This document shows positions 17,497 through 26,111 of a DNA stretch of 64,000 nucleotides, in pieces; positions within the stretch are counted from its first letter, which is position 1; each line of letters begins with the position of its first letter. A program made the position numbers and the translations under genes. Under the pieces are notes generated by a model that searched no databases, was not told the DNA's origin, and was given only the letters and a program-made list of their open reading frames with translations. This DNA comes from Bacillota bacterium (lineage in GTDB: Bacteria > Bacillota > Negativicutes > DSM-13327), in contig JAGFZX010000017.1 in NCBI GenBank assembly GCA_017889585.1, forward strand, positions 19,240 through 83,239. Direction: 5' to 3'.

Positions 17497-18273
17497 ATGT
17501 CAATAAGAAAAAACTATTTAATTTTTGATGCGGATATTGGTAAAAATAAGCCGGAGAATATTGTTAATGCCGATGCCACATGTCCATTTTGCTCTAGAGA
17601 ACAGCTGACAGACATTATCGCAAGTGATGGACCAATCTTGTTAGTTAAAAACAAGTATCCAGTTCTGATGGATACCTTTCAAACGGTCCTAATTGAAACA
17701 TATGAATGTAATGCTGAGCTATCGACTTACTCCAAAGAGCATTTATATAAGGTCATTGGGTTTGGTGTAAAAAAGTGGCAGGAGATGGTACAAAGCGGGG
17801 AGTTTACTTCTGTTATTTTTTATAAAAATTATGGCCCATATTCTGGCGGTACAATAAGACATCCTCATATGCAAATTGTTGGTTTAAAAGATATAGATTA
17901 TACTGAGTATATATCTGATGAAAGTTTTCAGGGCTTCGTCATTCATCAACAGAATGGAGCTGAATTAAACCTAGCCAAAGCGCCAAAAAACGGATTTTTT
18001 GAATTTAACGTGGGACTAGATAATTTGAAATCCTTAAATCAGATGGCTGATTATATTCAAATAGTGATCCATTATTTATTACATCATTTCCATAGGAATT
18101 GTAAAAGCTACAATTTGTTTTTTTATCAGGTTGCGGGGCGAATTTGGGCTAAAGTCATGCCTCGGTTTGTTACATCCCCTTTATTTATAGGGTACTCACT
18201 TCCCCAGGTATCCAGCCGAGCAGGAGAAGTAATAAAAGAGATACAAAACATATATTTTTCTGAGAGTCAATAA
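17497..18273 (+). CDS. DUF4931 / GalT-HIT-like protein
   Basis: The product is 258 aa, starting at ATG 17497 with GGGAGA seven bases upstream. An N-terminal CPFC motif and the HxH-type element RHPHMQIVG place it near galactose-1-phosphate uridylyltransferase and HIT proteins, which transfer or hydrolyse nucleotidyl groups through the histidine triad. Residues GPYSGGTIRHPHMQ are the likely active site. It stands alone, so the substrate cannot be inferred. Confidence 0.75.
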   Translation: MSIRKNYLIFDADIGKNKPENIVNADATCPFCSREQLTDIIASDGPILLVKNKYPVLMDTFQTVLIETYECNAELSTYSKEHLYKVIGFGVKKWQEMVQSGEFTSVIFYKNYGPYSGGTIRHPHMQIVGLKDIDYTEYISDESFQGFVIHQQNGAELNLAKAPKNGFFEFNVGLDNLKSLNQMADYIQIVIHYLLHHFHRNCKSYNLFFYQVAGRIWAKVMPRFVTSPLFIGYSLPQVSSRAGEVIKEIQNIYFSESQ

Positions 18274-18290
18274 AGTGATGATATGCAGAA

Positions 18291-18317
18291 AAGATCCCCC
18301 TATAAGGGGGACTTTTT
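18291..18317. terminator. Bidirectional terminator
   Basis: A CCCCC/GGGGG-centred stem (GATCCCCC-tataa-GGGGGAC) with A-rich left and TTTTT right flanks lies between two convergent genes. Confidence 0.85.
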
Positions 18318-18327
18318 AGACATATCG

Positions 18328-19536
18328 TTAGTGATTATCGTCGTTTGTAAATTTTTCTCCTGATAATTTACGACGCTTGAAGAGTGCAAAAGTAGTGGCA
18401 GATAGTATTAAAAAGATGAATACAACGGTGGCAGTCATGTTTGGATAGTAGTCAGGCCAGTAACGTTTATCATTACCTGTAGTAATATTATTTTGACACT
18501 CGGCAATAAGGGAATCAATTTCGGAGTGTTTCGGATACAAACGTCTGACTTCTTCAAATTTCATAAGAGCTTTTGTGTAGTATCCTTGCCAGTAAAATTC
18601 TAATCCTTGTTGATAGGTTTTATCGATAAGACTTTCTTGGTTGCTAGCCCCTGATTTGCGAATAAACTCCTGTACAGTGCGTGAGGCCATAGCCCAATGA
18701 GGACCGCCAGAGGCACCAAATGTAAGCAGGCCAATGACCTGACCATCAGTGTTGAGAACTGGTCCGCCAGAATTACCTGGCTTAATTCCTTCGGCATTAA
18801 TTTGTATTAAGGGATTGCCTTGGGCGGAGGATTTCTTGTCAGATGATATGGAACCAGGGGCCCATGACCATTCCAACACTGATTTTTCTGAAGCTAAAGA
18901 GCCAAGGTCGGCAACACCAGGATAGCCAGCGACAAAAATTCGTTCACCAGTACGGATTTTATCGGAATCGCCAAGTCTTACTGTAGGAAAATTGCGACCT
19001 TCAATTTTTACTACGGCTACATCCTTGCCATTTTCCAAGGCCGACGAGCCAATTTCCTTTAAATCGAAGGGCAGTTCTTCTCCTCCAGGAGTGATTACCT
19101 TGCTTATATTAGAGATATCTGAGAGTGATGCTGTCCGATTTTTAATGCTTCCTACCACATAGTTCCATGCTACCTCGATTGATACATTATAATTTTTAGC
19201 TATCTGAGCTGCTAATACTTTTGCTAGATTTTGCACTTTTGTGTTATTGTCATGAGTACATAGATCCACAACATGGGCATTCGTTACTACATAACCATCT
19301 GGGCTAATAATAGCACCTGAGCCAGTACCGCCATATACAACAGTATATTTTTCATAGCGATTATTAATGAGTATTGTCCAGGCTGCCGAATAACCTGCAA
19401 CGATCCGAACTACTGCAGGTTTAATTTGCTTAGCCAATTTTTCTTCAGCCGACCATTCCTTGTTGGCAGCAAGCCCGCTTATCTGAGAACCAATAAGTGA
19501 AATGCATAATAGGGTGATCAATATCCAGTGGCACAT
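18328..19536 (-). CDS. Membrane-anchored HtrA/trypsin-like serine protease
   Basis: The product is about 402 aa. The start is at ATG 19536 (MCHWILITLLCISLIG, a signal peptide) with GGTGG upstream; an in-frame ATG at 19557 is an alternative. The chymotrypsin-fold triad is visible: His in VVTNAHVVD, Asp in GKDVAVVKIEG, Ser in KPGNSGGPVLN. No PDZ domain follows. Instead there is a short helical repeat-like region (YYTKALMKFEEVRRLYPKHSE) and a C-terminal transmembrane segment with a basic tail (TVVFIFLILSATTFALFKRRK). It is likely an extracytoplasmic quality-control protease. Confidence 0.88.
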   Translation of the reverse strand: MCHWILITLLCISLIGSQISGLAANKEWSAEEKLAKQIKPAVVRIVAGYSAAWTILINNRYEKYTVVYGGTGSGAIISPDGYVVTNAHVVDLCTHDNNTKVQNLAKVLAAQIAKNYNVSIEVAWNYVVGSIKNRTASLSDISNISKVITPGGEELPFDLKEIGSSALENGKDVAVVKIEGRNFPTVRLGDSDKIRTGERIFVAGYPGVADLGSLASEKSVLEWSWAPGSISSDKKSSAQGNPLIQINAEGIKPGNSGGPVLNTDGQVIGLLTFGASGGPHWAMASRTVQEFIRKSGASNQESLIDKTYQQGLEFYWQGYYTKALMKFEEVRRLYPKHSEIDSLIAECQNNITTGNDKRYWPDYYPNMTATVVFIFLILSATTFALFKRRKLSGEKFTNDDNH

Positions 19537-19623
19537 TGCCTTTCCACCTTTCATCAAATTTTCCTATTATAGCTTATTCATTTCACTTGATAAGGGTTAT
19601 ACTTTGGTGTCTAATTATCGGCA

Positions 19624-20493
19624 CTAAAATCTTTTTTCGCCAGTCAAATAATAACCCCGCCTGATGGTTGTAGCTTTGTCCCAAGAAATATCCGCACTAA
19701 TATTTTCCCAGCCTTTTATTAATTTAAAATATTGATAGCGGTATCCAAGGATAATAGTAGTTTGCGGCTTAGGGGTAAAAGATAAACCTATCTTTGTATC
19801 TAGCATCTGCGCAGAACCAACATGTTCAAAGTTTAAATTGCGTAAATTCCACCAGCCATGACCTTGTGCTAGAGCCCAGGGTGAATAAGATAACGAGCCT
19901 ATTGCTGTAAGTTTATTCGTTAAGGGTACTTTGTGAATAATTCCTACATGTGGTCCCTGGTAGACCATAGTATAGTGAGAGTTTAGGGTCGGCAGAGGTT
20001 CATTAACAGCACCATAGTTTATTATGGAATATAAGCCATTGGTCATGGAATAGTGAGTGATATTATAAGTGTAGCCATAAAATAATGAGGTATTATTGCT
20101 AGTATGCTGTTGCCAGTCAATCGTAATATAACCACCTTTGGACTTTGTGTTAAATTGTCCATAATACCATAATTCTTTGCTCAGTGTCTTATCCCAGTCG
20201 GAATCACTGCCTATATTACTGCTTGTATTAGTTATTATACCGCCTTCAATAGCGAGAGAGTATTTGGGGGAGATGCTGTTTTCATAATTTGCTACAACAT
20301 AGTTGCCGGAGTGGGGATAATACAGCTCAGAGGCGCCGTCAACAAGAGTAGTGTGCAAAGGAAAAGCTGTACGCCACAGCTCAGATCCTGAAGCATGCCA
20401 ATTGCCTATAGATACATGGTTGTCTGATGCTATAACTGGCGACGTTAGTAATAACAAGGTAGAAGCCAAAAGAAACTGTGCCCATTTGTACAC
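19624..20493 (-). CDS. Putative outer-membrane beta-barrel protein
   Basis: The product is 289 aa, starting at GTG 20493 behind GGAGG. A signal peptide (about residues 1-22, cut near VIA-SD) precedes many alternating amphipathic strands rich in Tyr, Trp, Gly, Asn and Ser (for example GGYITIDWQQHTSNN; TTIILGYRYQYFKL). The protein ends in an aromatic residue (LTGEKRF), as outer-membrane barrels do. It is omptin-sized, but no omptin active site was identified. The gene supports a diderm envelope. Exact role unknown. Confidence 0.72.
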   Translation of the reverse strand: MYKWAQFLLASTLLLLTSPVIASDNHVSIGNWHASGSELWRTAFPLHTTLVDGASELYYPHSGNYVVANYENSISPKYSLAIEGGIITNTSSNIGSDSDWDKTLSKELWYYGQFNTKSKGGYITIDWQQHTSNNTSLFYGYTYNITHYSMTNGLYSIINYGAVNEPLPTLNSHYTMVYQGPHVGIIHKVPLTNKLTAIGSLSYSPWALAQGHGWWNLRNLNFEHVGSAQMLDTKIGLSFTPKPQTTIILGYRYQYFKLIKGWENISADISWDKATTIRRGYYLTGEKRF

Positions 20494-20582
20494 GATAATC
20501 CTCCATCTAATTTACATAATATGAAGAATATTCGTCATGAGGGATTAAAGCTCCTGTACATGATAACAGGTAATTATATGTA

Positions 20583-20611
20583 AATAAGTCCCTCAACAAG
20601 AGGGACTTATT
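20583..20611 (-). terminator. Terminator overlapping the stop of the membrane hydrolase gene
   Basis: AATAAGTCCCTC pairs with GAGGGACTTATT around a 5-base loop. On the minus strand it begins within the stop codon of the gene ending at 20610. The T-run is short. Confidence 0.7.
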
Positions 20612-21554
20612 AGCAAGGGATTTTCATGGTGCGTCCGTAGGAATGCATATAAGAGGCAGTGGGAAGTTTGTTACTATCAAAAATAATGGTACCATGGTGG
20701 AGAAATTGTTTATTTAGAATATAACGTAAGTCGTATATATTTACAGATAGTGAATTAGTATTTTGCTCTTCTTCAAAATAAATAAAAGGGGTAAAACTAG
20801 TGAAAAAATCTCCTAGAGGAGTTTTTTGAGCTTGTATTGTAAATTTAGAAAGAGTTCTTTGCTTGGGAAGGTTGGCGTTAATCTCCAACACTGGATAGAG
20901 TGCGCCCAATTGCCCCACCAGGTGGCGATCTTTAGTTTCCAAGACAAAATCCCAGAATAATATACGTTTTAATGAAGGCATTACCGATATTTGTGTTATT
21001 TTTTGGTTGTCAAATAAGCTCTTCAGTTGATTTTTAGCTCTTTTGCGCAGTATAATTCTGAGAGAGATGTAGGCAGTAATGATAAAAAAAGTACCTAGTG
21101 ACTGTTGGGCTGCAGTGAGGTTAAGGTGATATAAACTCATCATTAACACTAATAATATAGGATCAAATACATTTAGCAAGCACAAGCTCTTACGTTCTTT
21201 ACGAACAGGCCACAGAATGGCTGCGCCATGAGTATTAAAGTAATCAATAATAGTATGAGACAAACCACCGGCAAAAGCCCATCCCAATAAGGATAATAGA
21301 TTGGTTTGTGGCATGAAAAAATGCAGGATTGCGCCAATCAGCATAGACCATACGGCCAGGCCAGGGATGGAATGTGAAAAGGCTCGGTGCTGTCTAAGGT
21401 ATGAAAAATTCCCCTTGAGTAGAGCAATTATATCAAAATCAGGAGCCTCAGCCCCGAGAATAGTTGCTAAGTAGATGGGGTCATGTAAGGATAACTGATG
21501 ACCCGACAAACCGGCAACAGCAATGCCAATCAATGCATGTGACAAGGAATCCAT
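20610..21554 (-). CDS. YdjM-type (DUF457) membrane-bound metal-dependent hydrolase
   Basis: The product is 314 aa. The start is ATG 21554 with AAAGGAGGG upstream. The family hallmark MDSLSHALIGIAVAG contains the first conserved His. It is followed by GAEAPDFDI and RQHRAFSHSIPG, which carry further Asp/His ligands, and a GGLSHTIIDYFNTHG motif. Four to five transmembrane segments fill the first 180 residues; the C-terminal part is soluble. The substrate is not known for the family. The N-terminal half defines the family with confidence. Confidence 0.86.
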   Translation of the reverse strand: MDSLSHALIGIAVAGLSGHQLSLHDPIYLATILGAEAPDFDIIALLKGNFSYLRQHRAFSHSIPGLAVWSMLIGAILHFFMPQTNLLSLLGWAFAGGLSHTIIDYFNTHGAAILWPVRKERKSLCLLNVFDPILLVLMMSLYHLNLTAAQQSLGTFFIITAYISLRIILRKRAKNQLKSLFDNQKITQISVMPSLKRILFWDFVLETKDRHLVGQLGALYPVLEINANLPKQRTLSKFTIQAQKTPLGDFFTSFTPFIYFEEEQNTNSLSVNIYDLRYILNKQFLHHGTIIFDSNKLPTASYMHSYGRTMKIPC

Positions 21555-21652
21555 ACGTACCCTCCTTTTGATTAGTTTACATAACATTATAACATGGAAT
21601 TAAAGGAGGTCATACTGGTAATTAGTGCGATTTCTGATGACTTAAAAAAGAG

Positions 21653-21675
21653 ATGGTCTCATTAAAATGAGACCA
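21653..21675 (-). terminator. Terminator of the lysine permease gene
   Basis: ATGGTCTCATT pairs with AATGAGACCA almost without a loop. On the minus strand it is followed by CTCTTTTTT. Confidence 0.8.
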
Positions 21676-21686
21676 CCCCAGAATAG

Positions 21687-23111
21687 TTAGTTTGCTTTTG
21701 TTTCTTTTAAGGCTACGGTATGTTTTTTATTCAAAAATAGTAAATAGTACAAATAAATCCCAACTAGTGTCGGAATACCAGTATATAGGACAATACGTTG
21801 TGATTCGTCAAAATATAAACTGATAATTACACACAAGTTTAGTATTAACGCTAATATGGGGACAAGAGGATAGAATGGAGTGTGAAAGGTTAGTTGTTCT
21901 AATTTGCCACCAAGGCGGATGAACTTTTTGCGGAAGTTGAGCTGACACCAGGCAATAATCACCCAGATTAAACAACCTGTCAAACCAGTACTCGACATGA
22001 GCCAAAGATATACCGTATCAGCAGCGTATTCACTAGTCAATAAAGACATACAGGCTAGGACTACAGTGATTAATACGCCATATACGGGCACACCGCGGGA
22101 GTTTACTTTGCCGAGCACGTTCGGAGCGAGGCCTTCCTTAGACATAGACCATAGAAGGCGCGAGCAAGCATATAAGGCAGAATTGCCTGAAGATAGGGCG
22201 GAGGTCATAACGACAAAGAACATAATATCTTTGGCTAGGGGTAGGCCTAGCGTACCAAAGACATGGGCAAAAGGGCTTTCTAGAACGCTAGCCTCATTAA
22301 AAGGAATGATAGCTGCTAGTACAATCATTGCCAGTACATAAAAGAAGATGATGCGGAAAGCAATACCTTTGATGACTCTAGGTACGTTTTTGTCTGGATT
22401 TTCACATTCCCCGGCAGCAATACCTACAAGCTCAGCGCCTTGGAAAGAATAAACAACAGCAATCATCGTTAGAAATACAGCTTCCAAACCATTAGGGAAG
22501 AGGCCTGAACTAGTATGAAAATTGGAGAATGCTACAGGAACGGTATTGCCAGAAAAGCCAAAGATTAAACCGCAGCCTGCTACAATAAAGGCGAGAATAG
22601 CAGTTACTTTGATGCTGGCAAACCAAAACTCAGCTTCACCATAGGCTTTTACTGAAATTATATTTAATAAGGCTAGTATAGTGGCAAAAACGCCACACCA
22701 GATCCAAATAGCGACCTTAGGAAACCAATTATTCATGATAATACCTGCTGCGGTAAAGTCGGCCGCAATGCAAATAGCCCAGTTGATCCAATATAGCCAT
22801 CCAGTAGTAAAACCAGCACCAGGGGAGATAAAGCGCGAGGCATAGCTCTGGAATGAGCCCGAGACTGGCATGGCAGCTGTTAATTCACCTAGGCACAATA
22901 GAACTAGATACATAATGAAGCCACCGACTAGATAGGCAAGGACAGCACCCAGAGGACCTGCTTGGCTAATGGTTTGCCCTGAACCGACAAATAGTCCAGT
23001 ACCAATTGTACCCCCAATGGAAATCATCATAAGGTGACGTGATTTCATATCACGTTTAAGTCCTGCTTTTTGTGGACATAATTCTTCAAGGTTCAATGTA
23101 GGTTCTGACAT
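21687..23111 (-). CDS. lysP: Amino acid permease of the APC/AAT family, probably lysine-specific
   Basis: The product is 474 aa with 12 hydrophobic segments. The AAT signature SRHLMMISIGGTIGTGLFVGSG lies near residues 24-45 and the consensus GELTAAMPVSGSFQSYA follows TM3. ATG 23111 has AGGAGG upstream. A lysine riboswitch and terminator precede the gene, which argues for lysine as the substrate: import would be shut down when cytoplasmic lysine is high. By sequence alone the AAT family also covers GABA, asparagine and other amino acids, so the assignment depends on the riboswitch. Confidence 0.88.
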   Translation of the reverse strand: MSEPTLNLEELCPQKAGLKRDMKSRHLMMISIGGTIGTGLFVGSGQTISQAGPLGAVLAYLVGGFIMYLVLLCLGELTAAMPVSGSFQSYASRFISPGAGFTTGWLYWINWAICIAADFTAAGIIMNNWFPKVAIWIWCGVFATILALLNIISVKAYGEAEFWFASIKVTAILAFIVAGCGLIFGFSGNTVPVAFSNFHTSSGLFPNGLEAVFLTMIAVVYSFQGAELVGIAAGECENPDKNVPRVIKGIAFRIIFFYVLAMIVLAAIIPFNEASVLESPFAHVFGTLGLPLAKDIMFFVVMTSALSSGNSALYACSRLLWSMSKEGLAPNVLGKVNSRGVPVYGVLITVVLACMSLLTSEYAADTVYLWLMSSTGLTGCLIWVIIAWCQLNFRKKFIRLGGKLEQLTFHTPFYPLVPILALILNLCVIISLYFDESQRIVLYTGIPTLVGIYLYYLLFLNKKHTVALKETKAN

Positions 23112-23130
23112 TAAAATACCTCCTATTAAA

Positions 23131-23164
23131 AAAATAAAAAATGGTTGCGAGTTATCTCACAACC
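23131..23164 (-). terminator. Riboswitch-controlled terminator
   Basis: Read on the minus strand, GGTTGTGAG-ATAA-CTCGCAACC is followed by TTTTTTATTTTTTT, only about 20 bases before the permease ribosome site. It directly follows the L-box aptamer and forms its expression platform. Confidence 0.9.
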
Positions 23165-23201
23165 AAAAAATTTACATAAATATATAAATTTCCGCTTGTA
23201 T

Positions 23202-23376
23202 GAGATAGCGCTTCATCTGAAAATGGGAATTTTCAGATGACAGACTTGTATTTATTCAATACAGATCCAGCAAAAAAACCAGGCAGGTTATTTTTACTTC
23301 GGCAGAGATTCCTTTTTGTATAGTTCATCGTGACCAGCTCACTATACATACTAATAATATCCGCACCTCTATGCAT
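23202..23376 (-). promoter_or_regulatory. Lysine riboswitch (L-box) aptamer
   Basis: Read on the minus strand, the conserved L-box elements occur in order: ATAGAGGTGCGG, TTAGTATGTATAG, AAAAGGAATCTCTGCCGAAG, a CTGG...CTGTC pair of blocks, and the closing GCGCTATCTC. This matches the textbook lysine-binding aptamer, about 175 bases long. With the downstream terminator it should stop transcription of the permease when lysine is plentiful. Confidence 0.95.
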
Positions 23377-23522
23377 CACAGCAAATTTAATTACTCTTTA
23401 TGTTAATAGAAATATTGTTATATGTCAATATTTTCATTAGAATATATTTACAGGTGTAGGAATAGTAAGCCACGTGATGAAAGAAAGTATTTTTAATATA
23501 TAATTTTCATGGAGGCTATATG

Positions 23523-24584
23523 ATGGACAATGAATATCAGAGATTGGATGCGAAATTTGCTCAGTCTTTAGTGGATATTGTTGCTGCTGAGCTAAATAAA
23601 AATGTAAATATTCTTGATGATCGTGGGGTCGTTATTGCATCTTTTAGCAAGGAACGTATTGGACAGGTGCATGAGCCCGGAGCTATGATGCTTAAGTCGG
23701 GAGTGATTAAAGAATTTTATGTCACTAAGGCTGATGAACTACGTTTCAATGGTGTACGTACTGGATTTAATATGCCGATAATGTTTGAGAATAAGTGTGT
23801 GGGTGTCATTGGCGTTACTGGGGAACTGAAAACTTCGGAGCCTTATGCCAGATTGGCAGCACGTTTTGTTGAGGCTAATTTACAGTCAAATGCAAGGCAG
23901 GAAAAGTTAGTTGGGGCATTAAAGGAGAAGGAGGAGCTTCAATTCGTATTTTTAAATAAGATCATCAGGGTTCAGGAAGAAGAACGCAAGAGAATTTCTC
24001 GGGAACTTCATGATGAAACAAGTCAGTCTTTGACCTCCATTATTGTAGGTCTGCGTGTTCTTGCAGAACAAGTTAAGGGTAGTGGGGAACGGGAAAAAAT
24101 ATTACATATGCGCGACCTTGCCCGCACTACGCTAGAGGCTGTTCATGATATGGCAGTAGAATTGCGTCCTGTATTATTAGATGATTTGGGCCTGGTGGCG
24201 GCTGCACAAAAGTATATAGCGAATTATTCTAAACAGTATAATATTGTAATGCATGTTGAGTTTAATAATCTATCCCGTGAACGATTTGCCACAGAAGTTG
24301 AGATTGCCTTATATAGGATTTTACAAGAGGGATTAACTAATATTGTTAAACATGCTAAGGCGACAGAAGTATGGGTATCACTGTATAAAACACAGACTAA
24401 GCTTATTTTGATGATCAATGATAATGGCGTAGGATTTAATTTAGAATTGTTTAAAAGTACTCATAGTCGCACATCTCTGGGGATATATGGAATGAGTGAA
24501 AGAGTAGCATTGGTTGAGGGGATCTTTGACATTAAATCAGCAGTTGGTCAGGGAACTAAAATTTTCGTTGAAATTCCACTATAA
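23523..24584 (+). CDS. Sensor histidine kinase with sugar-diacid-recognition domain
   Basis: The product is 353 aa and cytoplasmic, with no transmembrane segment. Residues about 5-130 resemble the CdaR-type diacid recognition domain (AQSLVDIVAAELNKNVNILD; GQVHEPGAMM). A NarL-type dimerisation/phosphoacceptor domain follows (ERKRISRELHDET, His163). The C-terminal ATPase domain has LQEGLTNIVKHAKA and DNGVGFN. ATG 23523 is seven bases from GGAGG; ATG 23520 is also possible. The likely partner is the NarL-type regulator at 27698, on the far side of glcF-glcD. The pair may therefore sense glycolate, lactate or a related acid. Confidence 0.88.
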   Translation: MDNEYQRLDAKFAQSLVDIVAAELNKNVNILDDRGVVIASFSKERIGQVHEPGAMMLKSGVIKEFYVTKADELRFNGVRTGFNMPIMFENKCVGVIGVTGELKTSEPYARLAARFVEANLQSNARQEKLVGALKEKEELQFVFLNKIIRVQEEERKRISRELHDETSQSLTSIIVGLRVLAEQVKGSGEREKILHMRDLARTTLEAVHDMAVELRPVLLDDLGLVAAAQKYIANYSKQYNIVMHVEFNNLSRERFATEVEIALYRILQEGLTNIVKHAKATEVWVSLYKTQTKLILMINDNGVGFNLELFKSTHSRTSLGIYGMSERVALVEGIFDIKSAVGQGTKIFVEIPL

Positions 24585-24647
24585 GCGTATTGAAAAACAT
24601 TATGCTTCTTTTAATACAATAATACAAATATAGACACGGAATTTTTT

Positions 24648-24702
24648 AACCGCAGAGGCGCAGATAACACAGAGAAAAGATTATTGTAAACCCTCTGCGG
24701 TT
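24648..24702. repeat. Intergenic inverted repeat, family C
   Basis: AACCGCAGAGG (24648-24658) and CCTCTGCGGTT (24692-24702) flank a 33-base loop containing CACAGAGAAAAG. The style (ACCGCAGAGGCGCAGA...) is known as a dispersed intergenic repeat in many bacteria. A more decayed relative is near 35922-36018. Confidence 0.65.
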
Positions 24703-24733
24703 CGTAAAACTTATAATTTTTGAAACTAGAAAA

Positions 24734-24774
24734 AGTGGAAAGCTTATTGGCATGATGCCAACAAACTTTCCACT
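24734..24774. terminator. Terminator between the kinase and glcF
   Basis: AGTGGAAAG and TTGGCA pair with TGCCAA and CTTTCCACT around a TGA loop, with an A-run to the left, so it works for the leftward glcF gene. Confidence 0.82.
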
Positions 24775-24790
24775 AACAGAGGATTCTATT

Positions 24791-26110
24791 TTACTTTTTG
24801 CTACCGGCTTGATAGGATCGGTCTAAGATTTGTATAACATGTAGGGTTTCCTTATCCATGTTATTTTGTTCTAAACCATCCATAATATGCATCCGGCAGG
24901 TACCACAACTTGTAGCAACAATATCAGCCTTTGTGGAGCCAATATCTGCAATTTTGCGATCATTGACTTGGCGAGAAAGTTCATAATAGGACATACTAAA
25001 GGAACCTCCTGATCCGCAGCAACGATCAGGTTTTGACATCTCGACGAATTTTAAGCCAGGGATGGCTTTTAAGATTTCTCGCGGTTGTTTGGTTACTTTA
25101 ATACCACGGACCATATGACATGGATCATGCATAGTGACAGTAGCATTCACTGGACCGAGTTTTGTTTTGTCAAATTTAACAACATCAACTAAAAACTCGC
25201 TGATTTCATAGGTCTTTTTGGATATTTTTTCTGCTAGGGCTTTCATTTTAGGATCATCTTTAAACATGTGGACATATTCGATTTTGAAAGCCTCTGTACA
25301 AGAACCACAGGATGCGATAATATAATCAAAATTGTAGCTGTCAAAAGTTTCAAGATTGTGTTTAGCGAATACTTTGGCAGAGTCTACATCACCGGAATAG
25401 AATACAGGTGTACCACAGCAATGTTGCATACTAGGCATTACAACTTCAATATTATTGGCTTTCAGGACATTAATAGTAGCTTGACCAACATCTGTGTACA
25501 TATAGTTGATTGTACAGCCCGTGAAAAAACCGACTCTCATCTTAGGATTCGCTACTTTAATGACTTCAGGGTGTTGACTTCTAAGGGGACTAGCAGACAT
25601 AGGAGCTGTTACCCGTTTTACATCCATACCGGGCATCGGGAAGCGGGCAATGGTGCCCATTTTACCGGGCAACTTTTTGAAGGATAATGGTGCAAAGAGA
25701 CCTGCCATACGTAAGGAAAAGTCAAATAACTGTCTATTTTTTAGTAATGCAAAGACTTTTTTCTTGATCGGACCTAGTCCGCGGGCTTTTACAACTGCTT
25801 GGCGTCCACGTACAATCAGTTCATCAGCAGGCACGCCGCACGGACAATTAGTTGCACATGCTTTACAGGATAAACACATGCTCATAGCTTTTTCAAAATT
25901 GGAAGAAATGGGAAGTTTGCCACTGAGAACGCCTTCCATCAGAGATATCTTACCACGGGCTACGGAATTTTCTTTACCTACTTCTTTGTATATTGGGCAG
26001 ACTGCCATGCAATTTCCACATTTCATACAATTGGCAAGGGCGTCCTGAATATCGGTTAGTAGTTCTTTATCGTGGGCATTGATATCCTTTACATTAATTT
26101 CATCACTCAT
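24791..26110 (-). CDS. glcF: Glycolate/lactate oxidase iron-sulfur subunit (GlcF-like)
   Basis: The product is 439 aa. The N-terminal half carries two 4Fe-4S ferredoxin-type clusters (CMKCGNCMAVCP at about residues 28-39; CLSCKACATNCPCG at about 82-95). The C-terminal half carries two CCG domains (HCCGTP; RCCGSGGSFS) that bind further iron-sulfur or haem-like electron carriers. It passes electrons from the FAD subunit GlcD to the membrane pool. It begins one base after glcD ends, so the two are translationally coupled. D-lactate or another 2-hydroxyacid is as likely a substrate as glycolate. Confidence 0.92.
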   Translation of the reverse strand: MSDEINVKDINAHDKELLTDIQDALANCMKCGNCMAVCPIYKEVGKENSVARGKISLMEGVLSGKLPISSNFEKAMSMCLSCKACATNCPCGVPADELIVRGRQAVVKARGLGPIKKKVFALLKNRQLFDFSLRMAGLFAPLSFKKLPGKMGTIARFPMPGMDVKRVTAPMSASPLRSQHPEVIKVANPKMRVGFFTGCTINYMYTDVGQATINVLKANNIEVVMPSMQHCCGTPVFYSGDVDSAKVFAKHNLETFDSYNFDYIIASCGSCTEAFKIEYVHMFKDDPKMKALAEKISKKTYEISEFLVDVVKFDKTKLGPVNATVTMHDPCHMVRGIKVTKQPREILKAIPGLKFVEMSKPDRCCGSGGSFSMSYYELSRQVNDRKIADIGSTKADIVATSCGTCRMHIMDGLEQNNMDKETLHVIQILDRSYQAGSKK

Positions 26111-26111
26111 A

